From Galeruca laticollis (Eukaryota; Arthropoda; Insecta; Coleoptera; Chrysomelidae): 64,000 nucleotides of DNA. Shown here one piece after another: positions 24,906-35,305 of the stretch (within the stretch, counting starts at the first letter, position 1; each line of letters begins with the position of its first letter). The position numbers and the translations under genes were made by a program. The stretch lies in NCBI GenBank assembly GCA_963921935.1, contig OY998180.1:110800183-110864182 (forward strand), in the 5' to 3' direction. The notes beneath the pieces are model-generated. The model ran no database searches. It was not told the DNA's origin and saw nothing but the letters and a program-made list of their open reading frames with translations.

Positions 24906-26057
24906 TTTCAAAAACAATTCCAAACAAATGTCTATGATCGAGGATCATTTTTTTGTATTTTCACATGTTAGTTAGGACTGTTTAATGAACGATTTTCACC
25001 TTTTTGGAGTCAGTTCAATCAATTAGTGTATTTACAAGAAAGAAGAATAGCCACAATAATAAAAATTGCAAATTAATGAGACGAGATTACGTGTAAGTGA
25101 CAATAATATGATTATCATTCAAATATTGAGTGATACAAATTTAGGTTAAAAATATATTCACTTGAACTTGCTAAAAAAGAGAAACAAACCCCTCTACTAA
25201 TTGTTTGTTGGAGGTAGAAACTTTGGAAACATTTTTTTCTGTACAAACTTCCCAGTATATTAATGTTTATCTGTTTTATGGTATCTTGAAACATTAAAAA
25301 TTATCTGGGAACCAAGAAAAATTGCACTACGTATTTTGGCAACGTGGCATACATACTCCCTCGTCTGACACATGTTTTTTCGTCCACCATCCTTGTCGCT
25401 CTCTCTTTTTCGCAGGAAAACTTGTCTGTGGTCTCTTTCGGTATAGAGGGGCGCTTTTCTGTTATTACTGTATGCAAATTCTGAAAATTTGTGTTTATGC
25501 AGGAGTATTTGAGTTTTTACTCCCGTTTATGTGCCCGGCAAATAGATGTTTTTGTTCTAGAATTCGCCAATTAACTAAATTAATTTCGTTTTAGTACGTG
25601 CGTTTCACATGAAACGGAGATAGTTCTGGGGAAAATGGCAGTTTTAGAGAGTTTCACTGGAACTACAAAATATACAACACGCCACAGGGCAATTGTAGAT
25701 TACGGTGAAGCGTTTGAACAAGTCATAAAATTTTTCTTAACAAGATAAACAATACAGGACAATACGGTATAATTTGAGGATGCAGAAAACCGAAAAACTT
25801 ATTTTGTATGTCAAAAGAGGTTCTAAAAAGGAATTGAAGGGACGTTAGGTCACCAAATATAATTCTATACAAGTGTATGTCCTTTTTGAAAATTGCATTT
25901 ATCCCATATTGTCGAAATATTCACGTTTTCCTGCCCATGTTTAATCCATTATGTCAATGAGCAGAGTTATTACATGTTAGGATCATGTCCTCGAATTAAT
26001 TTTGAGTTATTGTAGGATGATGCATAGAGGCATTCATTTTCTATTATAAATATAAAC
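24906..26057. other. intergenic, possibly unique host sequence
   Basis: No transposon motif recognised. The open frame at 25322-25594 (+) is cysteine- and aromatic-rich but resembles no family I know. Sequence to 26057 is AT-rich with no repeats seen. Confidence 0.45.
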
Positions 26058-26068
26058 AGTTCCAAGAG
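26058..26068. repeat. 11-bp target-site duplication, left
   Basis: AGTTCCAAGAG is identical to 29928-29938 on the far side of the palindromic PLE. Confidence 0.9.
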
Positions 26069-26139
26069 TGTTTTTAAATGAAACTCAAGGTCTCTAGTTA
26101 ATTCCACAATATAATACAAGTTATTGAAAATTCTAAGAA

Positions 26140-26179
26140 ATTGACAATTGTTTCGATAAATCAATATCATCGTCAGAAT
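26140..26179 (-). ncRNA. hammerhead-ribozyme-like motif in PLE, left arm
   Basis: This is the mirror of the motif at 29775-29814: CUGACGA core, short stem II (GAUA/UAUC), GAAA, a 2-bp stem III and the GUC triplet. It lies in the 3' untranslated part of the minus-strand PLE copy. Confidence 0.45.
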
Positions 26180-26441
26180 GACAGAAGTTACATTTCATTT
26201 TATGCCTACCTGATGTTTAGTAGTTATATTTTTTTGGCTAGACCAAGAAGTAACCTAACTTGTGATTGGCTTAATATATGTTTATAGAAAAAAGAAGAAG
26301 ATGTGATATTACAAATATTGAAGCTTAGATATTATTAGCCCTATGGTGATATCCTGGATATCATTTTTCCAATTAAGATCAGTATAACTGTGCAATGATA
26401 TAGAAAACCAGGAAAACTATATCTGCTGATCTTTACAATTA

Positions 26442-27988
26442 TCACTTAAGAAGACAGTTTATTAGTGGAGAATTCCCTAGATTTAACTGTTCATTGACAA
26501 CTTCATATTGTGGGTTTCTTAAATGTCTTCTAATTTCCAGTTCTTCAAGGAAATCCAGTTCTTGTTTCTTTTCACAGATATGCAGCACTTCTAGTTCTGT
26601 GTTAGGTGTCAATGAATGATTGGTGTCAAGTAAATGTTTTGCGTAGTGAGATTTATCTGGTTGTTTTAATCTGTAAGCTCGTAAGTGCTCACTGTATCGT
26701 ATTTCAAAATTCCTAAGGGTCTGACCCAAATAGACAGCATTACATTCTGGACATTTGAGTTTATATATACCGGACTTCTTTAATAGTGGTATTTTTGTTT
26801 TTACATTTAACAATTTTGTACTAACGTTACTTTCTGTTTTAAAAGAAATTGTTGCATTCGTTGCTGAAGATATTATCTTTGAAATATTATTAGAAATATT
26901 TCCTGCATATGTGATGGTTTTATAAGTTTTAATTTCATCAGCTTGTTTAGGATATATTAGTTGTAATGCCACTTTTTTCTCTTTTTTACTAATTAGTTTA
27001 TTTATCATATCTAATGGATAACCGTTAGATGTTGCTATTTGTCTAATTGTATTAATCTCTCTATCAAAATTACATTTGTTCATAGGAACTGAAAAAGCTC
27101 TATGTATCATTGAATTATATGCTGCTAGTCTGTGTGAGACAGGGTGGTTAGAATTGAATGGAATTGTCACATCAGTCTGTGTTGGTTTTCGGTAAATTGA
27201 ATAATCAAGTACATCATTAACTCTTTGAATTTTTAAATCAAGAAAATTGATTGAGCTATTTTCTTCAATTTCTAATGTAAATTTAATTTTCGGGTGTAAA
27301 TTATTGATGTGGTTGAAAAACACATCTAATTGTCGCTCACTACCCATAAAACAAGCTAATATGTCATCTACATATCTATACCAAAATAAAATATTTTTCG
27401 AAATATTACTTTCAAAGATCTTTCTTTCTAAATTGTCCATAAAAATGTTTGCTAAAATAGGTGATATAGGGCTTCCCATTGGTAAACCTTCATTTTGAAT
27501 ATATATCTTATTGTCAAAAGTGAAATAATTCTGATTAATGCATACATCAAATAAATTAAGTATATCTGATATTATTCCTGGATTAATATTTTTATCTTCT
27601 AGTAATTTTCTCACAAGTATTAGACATTCTTTAGGAGGAATTTTAGTAAACATATTAGTTACATCGAACGATATGAGTTTATAGTTATCTTGCAAGTGGA
27701 TTGATTTCAACTTTTTGATTAGTTCTATTGAATTTCTAATTGAGTACTGAGATTCATATCCGTAAGTATTGAGTATATTGTTGAGCTTTTTTGCCAATAT
27801 ATTATTAGGAGCATTAACATAAGAGACTACAGGTCTAATTGGTTTCGTTATTTTATGTAATTTAACTGTTCCATATAATTGTGGACAATGAGGATTCTTA
27901 TGTATGATAGACCTCTTTTCGTAATCATTAAAAAGATAATTTGAATTATTAACAATATCCCTTACATTATTAGAAAACTTCTTTGTTT
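26442..27988 (-). CDS. Penelope-like RT with GIY-YIG endonuclease, 5'-truncated (copy 1)
   Basis: The open frame has the same protein as the plus copy over their shared 451 residues. The frame is open further upstream than the first ATG (27797), to the palindrome centre, so the true start is lost, not at that ATG. It contains RT palm motif A (FDVTNMFTKIP), LPMGSPISP, the YVDD active site, and a C-terminal GIY-YIG nuclease (GIYKLKCPEC, AVYLGQT, FEIRYSEHL). It ends with a stop at 26442. PLE proteins copy their RNA into a nicked target; both enzymatic cores are intact here but the N-terminal domain and first RT blocks are absent. No promoter is evident. Confidence 0.92.
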
Positions 27989-29512
27989 GTAAGGGATATT
28001 GTTAATAATTCAAATTATCTTTTTAATGATTACGAAAAGAGGTCTATCATACATAAGAATCCTCATTGTCCACAATTATATGGAACAGTTAAATTACATA
28101 AAATAACGAAACCAATTAGACCTGTAGTCTCTTATGTTAATGCTCCTAATAATATATTGGCAAAAAAGCTCAACAATATACTCAATACTTACGGATATGA
28201 ATCTCAGTACTCAATTAGAAATTCAATAGAACTAATCAAAAAGTTGAAATCAATCCACTTGCAAGATAACTATAAACTCATATCGTTCGATGTAACTAAT
28301 ATGTTTACTAAAATTCCTCCTAAAGAATGTCTAATACTTGTGAGAAAATTACTAGAAGATAAAAATATTAATCCAGGAATAATATCAGATATACTTAATT
28401 TATTTGATGTATGCATTAATCAGAATTATTTCACTTTTGACAATAAGATATATATTCAAAATGAAGGTTTACCAATGGGAAGCCCTATATCACCTATTTT
28501 AGCAAACATTTTTATGGACAATTTAGAAAGAAAGATCTTTGAAAGTAATATTTCGAAAAATATTTTATTTTGGTATAGATATGTAGATGACATATTAGCT
28601 TGTTTTATGGGTAGTGAGCGACAATTAGATGTGTTTTTCAACCACATCAATAATTTACACCCGAAAATTAAATTTACATTAGAAATTGAAGAAAATAGCT
28701 CAATCAATTTTCTTGATTTAAAAATTCAAAGAGTTAATGATGTACTTGATTATTCAATTTACCGAAAACCAACACAGACTGATGTGACAATTCCATTCAA
28801 TTCTAACCACCCTGTCTCACACAGACTAGCAGCATATAATTCAATGATACATAGAGCTTTTTCAGTTCCTATGAACAAATGTAATTTTGATAGAGAGATT
28901 AATACAATTAGACAAATAGCAACATCTAACGGTTATCCATTAGATATGATAAATAAACTAATTAGTAAAAAAGAGAAAAAAGTGGCATTACAACTAATAT
29001 ATCCTAAACAAGCTGATGAAATTAAAACTTATAAAACCATCACATATGCAGGAAATATTTCTAATAATATTTCAAAGATAATATCTTCAGCAACGAATGC
29101 AACAATTTCTTTTAAAACAGAAAGTAACGTTAGTACAAAATTGTTAAATGTAAAAACAAAAATACCACTATTAAAGAAGTCCGGTATATATAAACTCAAA
29201 TGTCCAGAATGTAATGCTGTCTATTTGGGTCAGACCCTTAGGAATTTTGAAATACGATACAGTGAGCACTTACGAGCTTACAGATTAAAACAACCAGATA
29301 AATCTCACTACGCAAAACATTTACTTGACACCAATCATTCATTGACACCTAACACAGAACTAGAAGTGCTGCATATCTGTGAAAAGAAACAAGAACTGGA
29401 TTTCCTTGAAGAACTGGAAATTAGAAGACATTTAAGAAACCCACAATATGAAGTTGTCAATGAACAGTTAAATCTAGGGAATTCTCCACTAATAAACTGT
29501 CTTCTTAAGTGA
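27983..29512 (+). CDS. Penelope-like RT with GIY-YIG endonuclease, 5'-truncated (copy 2)
   Basis: The frame is 509 codons and open to the palindrome centre without an ATG (first codon TTG), so it is a truncated gene body. Residue map: RT finger block QLYGTVKLHK about 31-40; motif A FDVTNMFTKIP about 102-112 (catalytic D103); LPMGSPISP about 163-171; YVDD 200-203; a thumb and linker region; GIY-YIG nuclease from G401 with a CPEC pair (C407, C410), AVYLGQT, FEIRYSEH and the acidic helix FLEELEIRRH near 474-483. Full PLE proteins are roughly 250-300 residues longer at the N terminus. Sequence identity with copy 1 implies very recent origin, gene conversion between arms or an assembly effect. Confidence 0.93.
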   Translation: MFVRDIVNNSNYLFNDYEKRSIIHKNPHCPQLYGTVKLHKITKPIRPVVSYVNAPNNILAKKLNNILNTYGYESQYSIRNSIELIKKLKSIHLQDNYKLISFDVTNMFTKIPPKECLILVRKLLEDKNINPGIISDILNLFDVCINQNYFTFDNKIYIQNEGLPMGSPISPILANIFMDNLERKIFESNISKNILFWYRYVDDILACFMGSERQLDVFFNHINNLHPKIKFTLEIEENSSINFLDLKIQRVNDVLDYSIYRKPTQTDVTIPFNSNHPVSHRLAAYNSMIHRAFSVPMNKCNFDREINTIRQIATSNGYPLDMINKLISKKEKKVALQLIYPKQADEIKTYKTITYAGNISNNISKIISSATNATISFKTESNVSTKLLNVKTKIPLLKKSGIYKLKCPECNAVYLGQTLRNFEIRYSEHLRAYRLKQPDKSHYAKHLLDTNHSLTPNTELEVLHICEKKQELDFLEELEIRRHLRNPQYEVVNEQLNLGNSPLINCLLK

Positions 29513-29774
29513 TAATTGTAAAGATCAGCAGATATAGTTTTCCTGGTTTTCTATATCATTGCACAGTTATACTGATCTTAATTGGAAAAATGATATCCAG
29601 GATATCACCATAGGGCTAATAATATCTAAGCTTCAATATTTGTAATATCACATCTTCTTCTTTTTTCTATAAACATATATTAAGCCAATCACAAGTTAGG
29701 TTACTTCTTGGTCTAGCCAAAAAAATATAACTACTAAACATCAGGTAGGCATAAAATGAAATGTAACTTCTGTC

Positions 29775-29814
29775 ATTCTGACGATGATATTGATTTATCG
29801 AAACAATTGTCAAT
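29775..29814 (+). ncRNA. hammerhead-ribozyme-like motif in PLE, right arm
   Basis: The core CUGACGA (29778-29784) is followed by one U, then stem II GAUA/UAUC (29786-29789 with 29796-29799, loop UUGAUU). Next come GAAA (29800-29803), stem III AC/GU with an AAUU loop, and the cleavage triplet GUC ending at 29811. Stem I is only 3 bp (AUU/AAU). In a divergent copy (49587-49625) stem II is kept while its loop changes. Hammerhead ribozymes are known in Penelope-like elements. The extra U after the core and the weak stem I leave activity uncertain. Confidence 0.5.
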
Positions 29815-29927
29815 TTCTTAGAATTTTCAATAACTTGTATTATATTGTGGAATTAACTAGAGACCTTGAGTTTCATTTAAAAACACTAATATGAGCATAT
29901 TCCACGAAGTAAGGGTCGAGACAGTCA

Positions 29928-29938
29928 AGTTCCAAGAG
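29928..29938. repeat. 11-bp target-site duplication, right
   Basis: AGTTCCAAGAG, identical to 26058-26068. Confidence 0.9.
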
Positions 29939-30439
29939 GTTTGAAAAAAATACCACAACTGGTAATTACCACGAAATGGTTCGTGATAATTTCCATTTAT
30001 ATTATGGTGAATCACATATATTGGATTTGTCGTAGTGTGCTTGTGTAATAGTTATAAACAGAGTGGATGGAACACTTCTGGAATAAAATTGGTTGTGTCC
30101 TCATTTTAGAAAATTATAAAAGGCTTTAAATTCAAATGTACGCTTTTCAAACGTAAACAGATATACAGGGGCATTACCCTGTGTATTTTTATATTTTAAA
30201 GCTCCTCAACAAACTGATTTCAACTAGCTATATCACGTATGGTCTATTAAAATAAAACTTGGTGAAATTTTGAAATTAATAATTTATTACGTTTTAAATA
30301 ATGTTATTTTTTTAAATTAGCTAAATACAGACATCGAATTACTAAATTAAGTATTAGTACATTAGGGAACATTTCTAAAATAAATAATACCTCATGGATC
30401 TTGATTTTTTAACATTTTTTGTCATGAATAGATAAAAAC

Positions 30440-30442
<3 letters not shown>
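29939..30442. other. intergenic, nothing recognised
   Basis: AT-rich flank of the PLE with no coding or RNA signal seen. Confidence 0.5.

Positions 30443-30490
<48 letters not shown>
30443..30490. repeat. (TA)n microsatellite
   Basis: An uninterrupted TA run ends in tatatttata, abutting a foldback repeat. Confidence 0.95.
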
Positions 30491-31172
30491 GACATATGAA
30501 CAATAAGAAACGAATAGATTAGTGGGTATTGCACGCAAATAGAAGAAGGGGCTACTGTCTATGTTGGTTGTTGTCTCGAATATTCGAGATCTTCTAATAT
30601 TACTGACACAAATGTTGTGTTTGACTATCCTGCTGAATTCTGTTATATTTTCTCATGTTTCATTCAACACCTTTGCTCTCATGTTTCACATCTTTTCTTG
30701 GTTGTACCGTACCGATGACGGCTAACGAGCTAGAAACATGCATGTCTGCGGTTACTACTCTTTTCAATAGCTCCTTCTTCTATTTGCGTGCAATACCCAC
30801 TAATCTATTCGTTGCTTATTGTTCGTATGTCACGCACTATTCGTACATCTTGTTGTTATTTCATTAATCTGGGTCGGAAGTTTCAGACGGGAGTGTTATA
30901 TGCACCTCCGTGTCTATGTTGGTTGTTGTCTCGAATATTCGAGATCTTCTAATATTACTGACACAAATGTTGTGTTTGACTATCCTGCTGAATTCTGTTA
31001 TATTTTCTCATGTTTCATTCAACACCTTTGCTCTCATGTTTCACATCTTTTCTTGGTTGTACCGTACCGATGACGGCTAATGAGCTAGAAACATGCATGT
31101 CTGCGGTTACCACTCTTTTCAGTAGCCCCTTCGTCTATTTGCGTGCAATACCCACTAATCTATCCGTTGCTC

Positions 31173-31177
<5 letters not shown>
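30491..31177. repeat. foldback repeat with a tandem second copy, between AT tracts
   Basis: A ~65-bp inverted repeat (30491-30555 against 30766-30832; gacatatgaacaataag and cttattgttcgtatgtc) encloses about 210 bp. Sequence from 30553 to about 30822 recurs directly at 30908-31177 with few changes. The second copy lacks the left arm and runs into the next AT tract. Open frames across it (30655-30867, 30819-31073, 31010-31387) are unrecognised and probably incidental. Confidence 0.75.

Positions 31178-31252
<75 letters not shown>
31174..31252. repeat. (TA)n microsatellite
   Basis: TA run with a few interruptions (ttta, tgta), lying between the foldback repeat and the second PLE family. Confidence 0.95.
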
Positions 31253-31255
31253 ATT

Positions 31256-32140
31256 TTTTTCATTTTTCTTGGGCATCAGGTTAATCGTAAATTCTGTATC
31301 AATTTATATTTTTATTCAACATTTCGCTCCTTAGTTCGGAGCATTTTCAAAAATTTTTACATTGATGTTGTTAAAACAATAAATTGAAAACGATTGATCT
31401 ATCAAAATTAAATGTACACACAGAGACGACGAAAACTGGTAACTAATAAAATAATTTCCAAAATAATAAAATCGAAAGTACCTGCCTTAGAAACAACGCT
31501 TCACAATATACAAGGGACATTCAATAAGTTGATGTTATTATTATAATAAATTATAATATATCTGACTTAGATTTTTGATATCTTGTTTACCGTTTACTGC
31601 ATTGTTCTCCTTTTTTATATGTATCATTTCTTTTGTTGTTAGTTTTTCGTAATTGGAATCTTGGTTTATTATTCATGTTTTTCGTTTTTCATTTTTCACA
31701 TGCTTATGAAGTGCAGTTGAGGCGTTTTTTGTATATTTATGGCCATAAAGTCTATTTTCAAGATGTTGGGTTGTCATACCTATATATTTTTTGGGACAGT
31801 CTAAACATGGTATAGAATATATGAAGTTAGAATTTTTTGAATCATTTATTTGACTATTTAATTTGGAGAACAATGGTGATAGAGTATTTTGTGCCCTATG
31901 ACAAACTTTCGATTTTATTATTTTTGAAATTATTTTATTAGTTACCAGTTTTTGTCGTCTTTGTGGGTATATTTAATTTTAATCGTTCAATCGTTTTCAA
32001 TTTATTGTTTTAACATCATCAATGTAAAAATTTTTGAAAATGTTCCGAATTAAGGAGCGGAACGTTAAATAAAAATATAAATTGATGCAGAATTTACGAT
32101 TAACCTGATGCTCAAGAAAAATGAAAAAAATTTATATACA
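31256..32140. mobile_element. second Penelope-like family, palindromic ends
   Basis: About 220-230 bp at 31256-31480 (tttttcatttttcttgggca, then taatcgtaaattctg) recurs inverted at 31905-32140. Between them on the minus strand lies the C-terminal end of a GIY-YIG protein. Each end contains the stem gctcc...ggagc next to gaa(a)tgtt or gaacgtt. The layout mirrors the larger PLEs: terminal sequences head to head, with the coding part on one arm only. Flanks are AT-rich, so no target duplication can be called. Confidence 0.75.
31550..31905 (-). pseudogene. PLE GIY-YIG endonuclease C-terminus (family 2)
   Basis: The minus strand reads NFIYSIPCLDCPKKYIGMTT, QHLENRLYGHKY and TALHKHVKNEKR. After a break comes EKLTTKEMIHIKKENNAVNG and DIKNLSQIYYNLL, the characteristic end of PLE proteins. 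Here the GIY block is FIY and YIG is intact. RT is absent and at least one stop lies at about 31673. Confidence 0.8.
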
Positions 32141-32253
32141 AGGTTAAAGAAAATGTAGTTTATTGTATATTTTAGTTCGACACTAATTGTACAGCTGAAT
32201 CTCATATTGTAACAAATTTTTTTAAAAGTATTTTCGTGAGTAAAATACGTAAT

Positions 32254-32275
32254 TGGCGCAGTTTGCAGTCGGATC
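32254..32275 (+). promoter_or_regulatory. Gypsy-type primer-binding site candidate
   Basis: TGGCGCAG begins the TGGCGCAGTTTGCAGTCGGATC stretch just after a putative LTR end (aaaatacgtaat). Gypsy elements of the 17.6/297 group often have TGGCGCAGTCGG-like sites, so an extra few bases appear inserted here. The 5' LTR is probably truncated by the PLE on its left. Confidence 0.45.
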
Positions 32276-32562
32276 CGTGCGGTTGTGAGGAACTTTGACG
32301 CATCGATCGATTCAAGAACTTTCACAATTTAATGTTCATCATCCAGTGCGGTTCCAAGAATCTACGATCGCTAAAGAAAAACCTGAGTGTCCCAAGTGTA
32401 TCAAGTTCCTAATTTTACCTTTCCTTACCTGGTTAAAAGAGTATAGGAAAGAAATTTTGAATATTTCTTGAATTTTTTTTATAAAGAATATAGAAGATTT
32501 ATTAGGAAAAATTGATACGTTTAATACTAAAGAAAAATAAATAAAAGATTTTGATTTTTTCT

Positions 32563-33640
32563 ATGAACGATATTGAAGATTTACTAAGTATATTTGATAA
32601 GTGTAATATAGATAAACATAGTTTTGAGAATTCAGATTTATCTAAGAAATTAAATAATATTAGAATGGCTACAGCAACTTCAAAATATGCCATTAACTAG
32701 AAAATATTAAGCCCTACGATGGCGATTCTAACAATTTAAACGAATTCATCACACGTTGTGGAAGGTTGATCGAAACTTATTCATATTATGATGATATGGA
32801 GGTAAATAGTCATATATTGGAATATATCCAAGAAAAATTGCTGGGAAAAGCAGAGGCCATGGTTGGTAATAGAATGTAGTTAAATACATGGCCTAAGATT
32901 AAAGAAGTATTGAGACAATTTTTTTCAGATAGAAGAGATTTAGATTGCATATTACAAGAATGGACAACAACGAGGCCGTACAAAAACGAAAATCTGAAAG
33001 ATTTTGGAGCTAGGCTTCAATTATTAAAAAGTAAGGTAATGCAAAGAATTAGTAACGATTTTAATTTGAATGAAAATGAAAGAAGATGTCATATAAACCA
33101 TTGTGAAAAAACGACGGTAAACACCTTTATACCAGTATGTACTGGCGTCCTTAAAAATAATATGAATCTTAAAAAACCAAACTCATTACAAGACGCAATG
33201 GCTTCTGTAGACGAATTTGAGAATTTTGAGAGACTGTATGGTCAATTTAGCGAACCAAAACAATCTTTCAAAAATAATAATGTCAAATCATCGAATAATA
33301 ATTTTAGTCATAGAAATATTAATTTGAATGATGCTACAAATAATAAAATTATAGTCAATATAAAAATAATAATAATTATGATAACAGCTTTCAATAAGAA
33401 AATTTTCCAAGTCAATCCATAAATATTCATCCACGGCCTCAGCAACCACGAAATTACCCCACCTCAGGTATTTGGATCGAGACGTAATGTATTTAGACCT
33501 TACCAGATACCTGAAAATAAACTATGAAAACCGGAATCGATGTCAACAACATCGAGAAACATGGTAGATTACCCAAGGAATCATAGTAACTTTATCCCAC
33601 AAAGTTATAATAAAAATAAGATTCCAGAATAGTAGGCAGT
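32563..33640 (+). pseudogene. Gypsy Gag (17.6/297-like)
   Basis: A frame starts at ATG 32563 (MNDIEDLLSIFDKC...). It stops at about 32700 and continues in another frame as NIKPYDGDSNNLNEFITRCG, LIETYSYYDDMEVN and WPKIKEVLRQFFSDRRDLDC, then ARLQLLKSKVMQRISNDFN and a C-terminal asparagine-rich region. This is the PFDG-x-LxEFI arrangement of Gag in the 17.6/297 Gypsy group, which lacks a CCHC knuckle. Two or more stops and frameshifts make it non-functional. Confidence 0.75.
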
Positions 33641-34439
33641 ATTTCCGTAATAACAGCCAAAGACCAAATCTTACATCTGAAGAATTATATAATAGTAATT
33701 ATGAAAATGAAATTATAGAAGAATTAAGGAAAGATTTTGAGAACGGGCAACGTTCTAATGAAAATGATTCAGAACAGATACAAAATTTTCGGTTAGCCCC
33801 TCAAATAAAAAAATCGGAGGGAGTAGCAATTAATACAGTATCAAATAATCCACTGCCGTATATCGGAATAAAAAAACCTAAATTAAAACTCTTAGTTGAT
33901 ACTGGCAGTACAAAATCTTTACTTCGACCTTCAGTTGCCGAGAAATATTATGCGAATTGTATTTATAATTCAAATGTTGACATTAAAACGCCATTTATAA
34001 GCAAAAAGGTAAATGTTCAAGCAAAAATTCCTGCGTTCACAGAATTAAATTATAATGGTAATATTAATATTATATTGTACGATTTTCATGAATTTTATGA
34101 TGGAATCATAGGTTTAAAAGATATAATGAGAATTAAATTATATATAAATGATTACAATAAACAATTAATTGGTAAAAATGTTTTTATACCTTTAAAATTC
34201 AGATTACCCGCGGACAATAAATTAGAATTTTCTGTAGGACCAACTGAAAAATTATTAGAATCTATACCTGGCAATAAAACAAATAGAAAAATTTTAATTA
34301 ATAAAGCACATTCAGGTAAATCTAAACTTGCGGCTGATTCCTTAACAGTTATAAAACGAAATTGCAATTTTAATGAAATTGAAATAGATTCAGTACCTTA
34401 TTTATCATGTATTATCTATTTAATATTGAAAATGTTATA
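33641..34439 (+). pseudogene. Gypsy aspartic protease region
   Basis: The frame reads PKLKLLVDTGSTKSLLRPSV (catalytic DTG at about 33898) and YDGIIGLKDIMRIKL, the second conserved block (x-x-IIGxDxL) of retropepsins. The open frame runs to 34440. The segment that normally leads into RT is not followed by RT motifs. Confidence 0.75.
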
Positions 34440-35160
34440 GAATATAATGAAATAGACAATAACATTAATAAAATTGATATATCTCATATTCAATCACCAA
34501 ATAAAAGTTTTGTATCGAACGACACCAATTTAGAAATAGTTCATACGTCCTTGGAAAGCCCAATCACAGCAGTGAAAGGAAATACAAGAAAATTAGATAG
34601 GGAAATTATCAAAACAAATGAAAATATTCAGGTTCTTAAAGAAAAAGTAACTCAAGTGGATGAAAATGATATGGAAAATGAAGACTTTAACAAGGAGATA
34701 GAAGAAAATAACCATACTATAAATAATGAAGTGGATGAAAGGAACAGGAATATATATGAAACTATAAATAATAAAATTGAAGAAAGCAACGAGAAAATGA
34801 ATGAAGAATATAAAAAAGAATATAAACAAGGAAATTGTGGATAGAAATAAGAAAATAGAAGGAAGTAACAAGAAAATGAATGAAAATATAGAAAGGAGTA
34901 GATATAAGAAAATTGTTAACAGATATAGGAAGATAGAAGAAAGTAACAAGAGCGTAAGCAAGAGAAATAAAGAAAACAATAAAAAAATAAACAAGAAAAT
35001 TCGGAGTCGTAAAGGTGGAATAATGGGACAATCCAACATTCTAGGATTCCAAGATTTTATAACAAAACATTGGGAACATTTTGCATTAAGATGGTTCTCA
35101 ATACAGGAAGTTATTAAATGGCATCAAATATATGGAAAATGTATGTACATATGTAATTAG
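34440..35160 (+). other. Asn/Lys/Glu-rich low-complexity region replacing RT in the Gypsy element
   Basis: Two overlapping open frames (34407-34844 and 34801-35160) encode repetitive charged sequence such as NNKIEESNEKMNEEYKKE and EGSNKKMNENIE, built from degenerate gaaa/aacaagaaaatg repeats. No RT or RNase H motif was found between protease and integrase, so pol has lost its polymerase and gained, or kept expanding, simple sequence. The C-terminal IMGQSNILGFQDFITKHWEH piece is unrecognised. Confidence 0.55.
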
Positions 35161-35305
35161 AATAGATAATAGAAATTAGTAGGTATCTATTATAATAACA
35201 ATAATGAAAATTTAAATAATTATTATTTAGTTATAACACACTAGACATAAATAACAGTAAGATAATTATGCATAGAAATAGATGTAATAATAATTTTCAA
35301 AGAAA

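Larger units (their letters stand above)
26069..29927. mobile_element. palindromic Penelope-like element (two head-to-head copies)
   Basis: Two PLE copies face away from a central point: a minus-strand copy (26069-27988) and a plus-strand copy (27989-29927). The arms 26069-27965 and 27989-29885 are both exactly 1897 bp and, in all stretches compared, the same sequence inverted. Each copy is 5'-truncated inside the RT fingers. The 23 nt between the arms still read as PLE coding sequence for the minus copy (KKFSNN before VRDIV). The right end carries 42 extra bases. The whole unit is bounded by an 11-bp target-site duplication, so it behaves as one insertion. Confidence 0.92.

Noticed and set aside
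27247..28707. Two identical 83-codon open frames antisense to the PLE coding regions
   Set aside because: Mirror-image shadows of the same RT sequence in the two inverted arms.
26058..29938. CRISPR array, prophage or bacterial operon interpretation of the repeats
   Set aside because: The window has eukaryotic retroelements, splice-site-like signals and snRNA sequence. Repeats are transposon termini and satellite monomers, without regular short repeats and unique spacers.
34593..35039. Minus-strand open frames rich in Phe/Leu/Ile
   Set aside because: Antisense shadows of the Lys/Asn/Glu-rich plus-strand repeat region in the Gypsy element.
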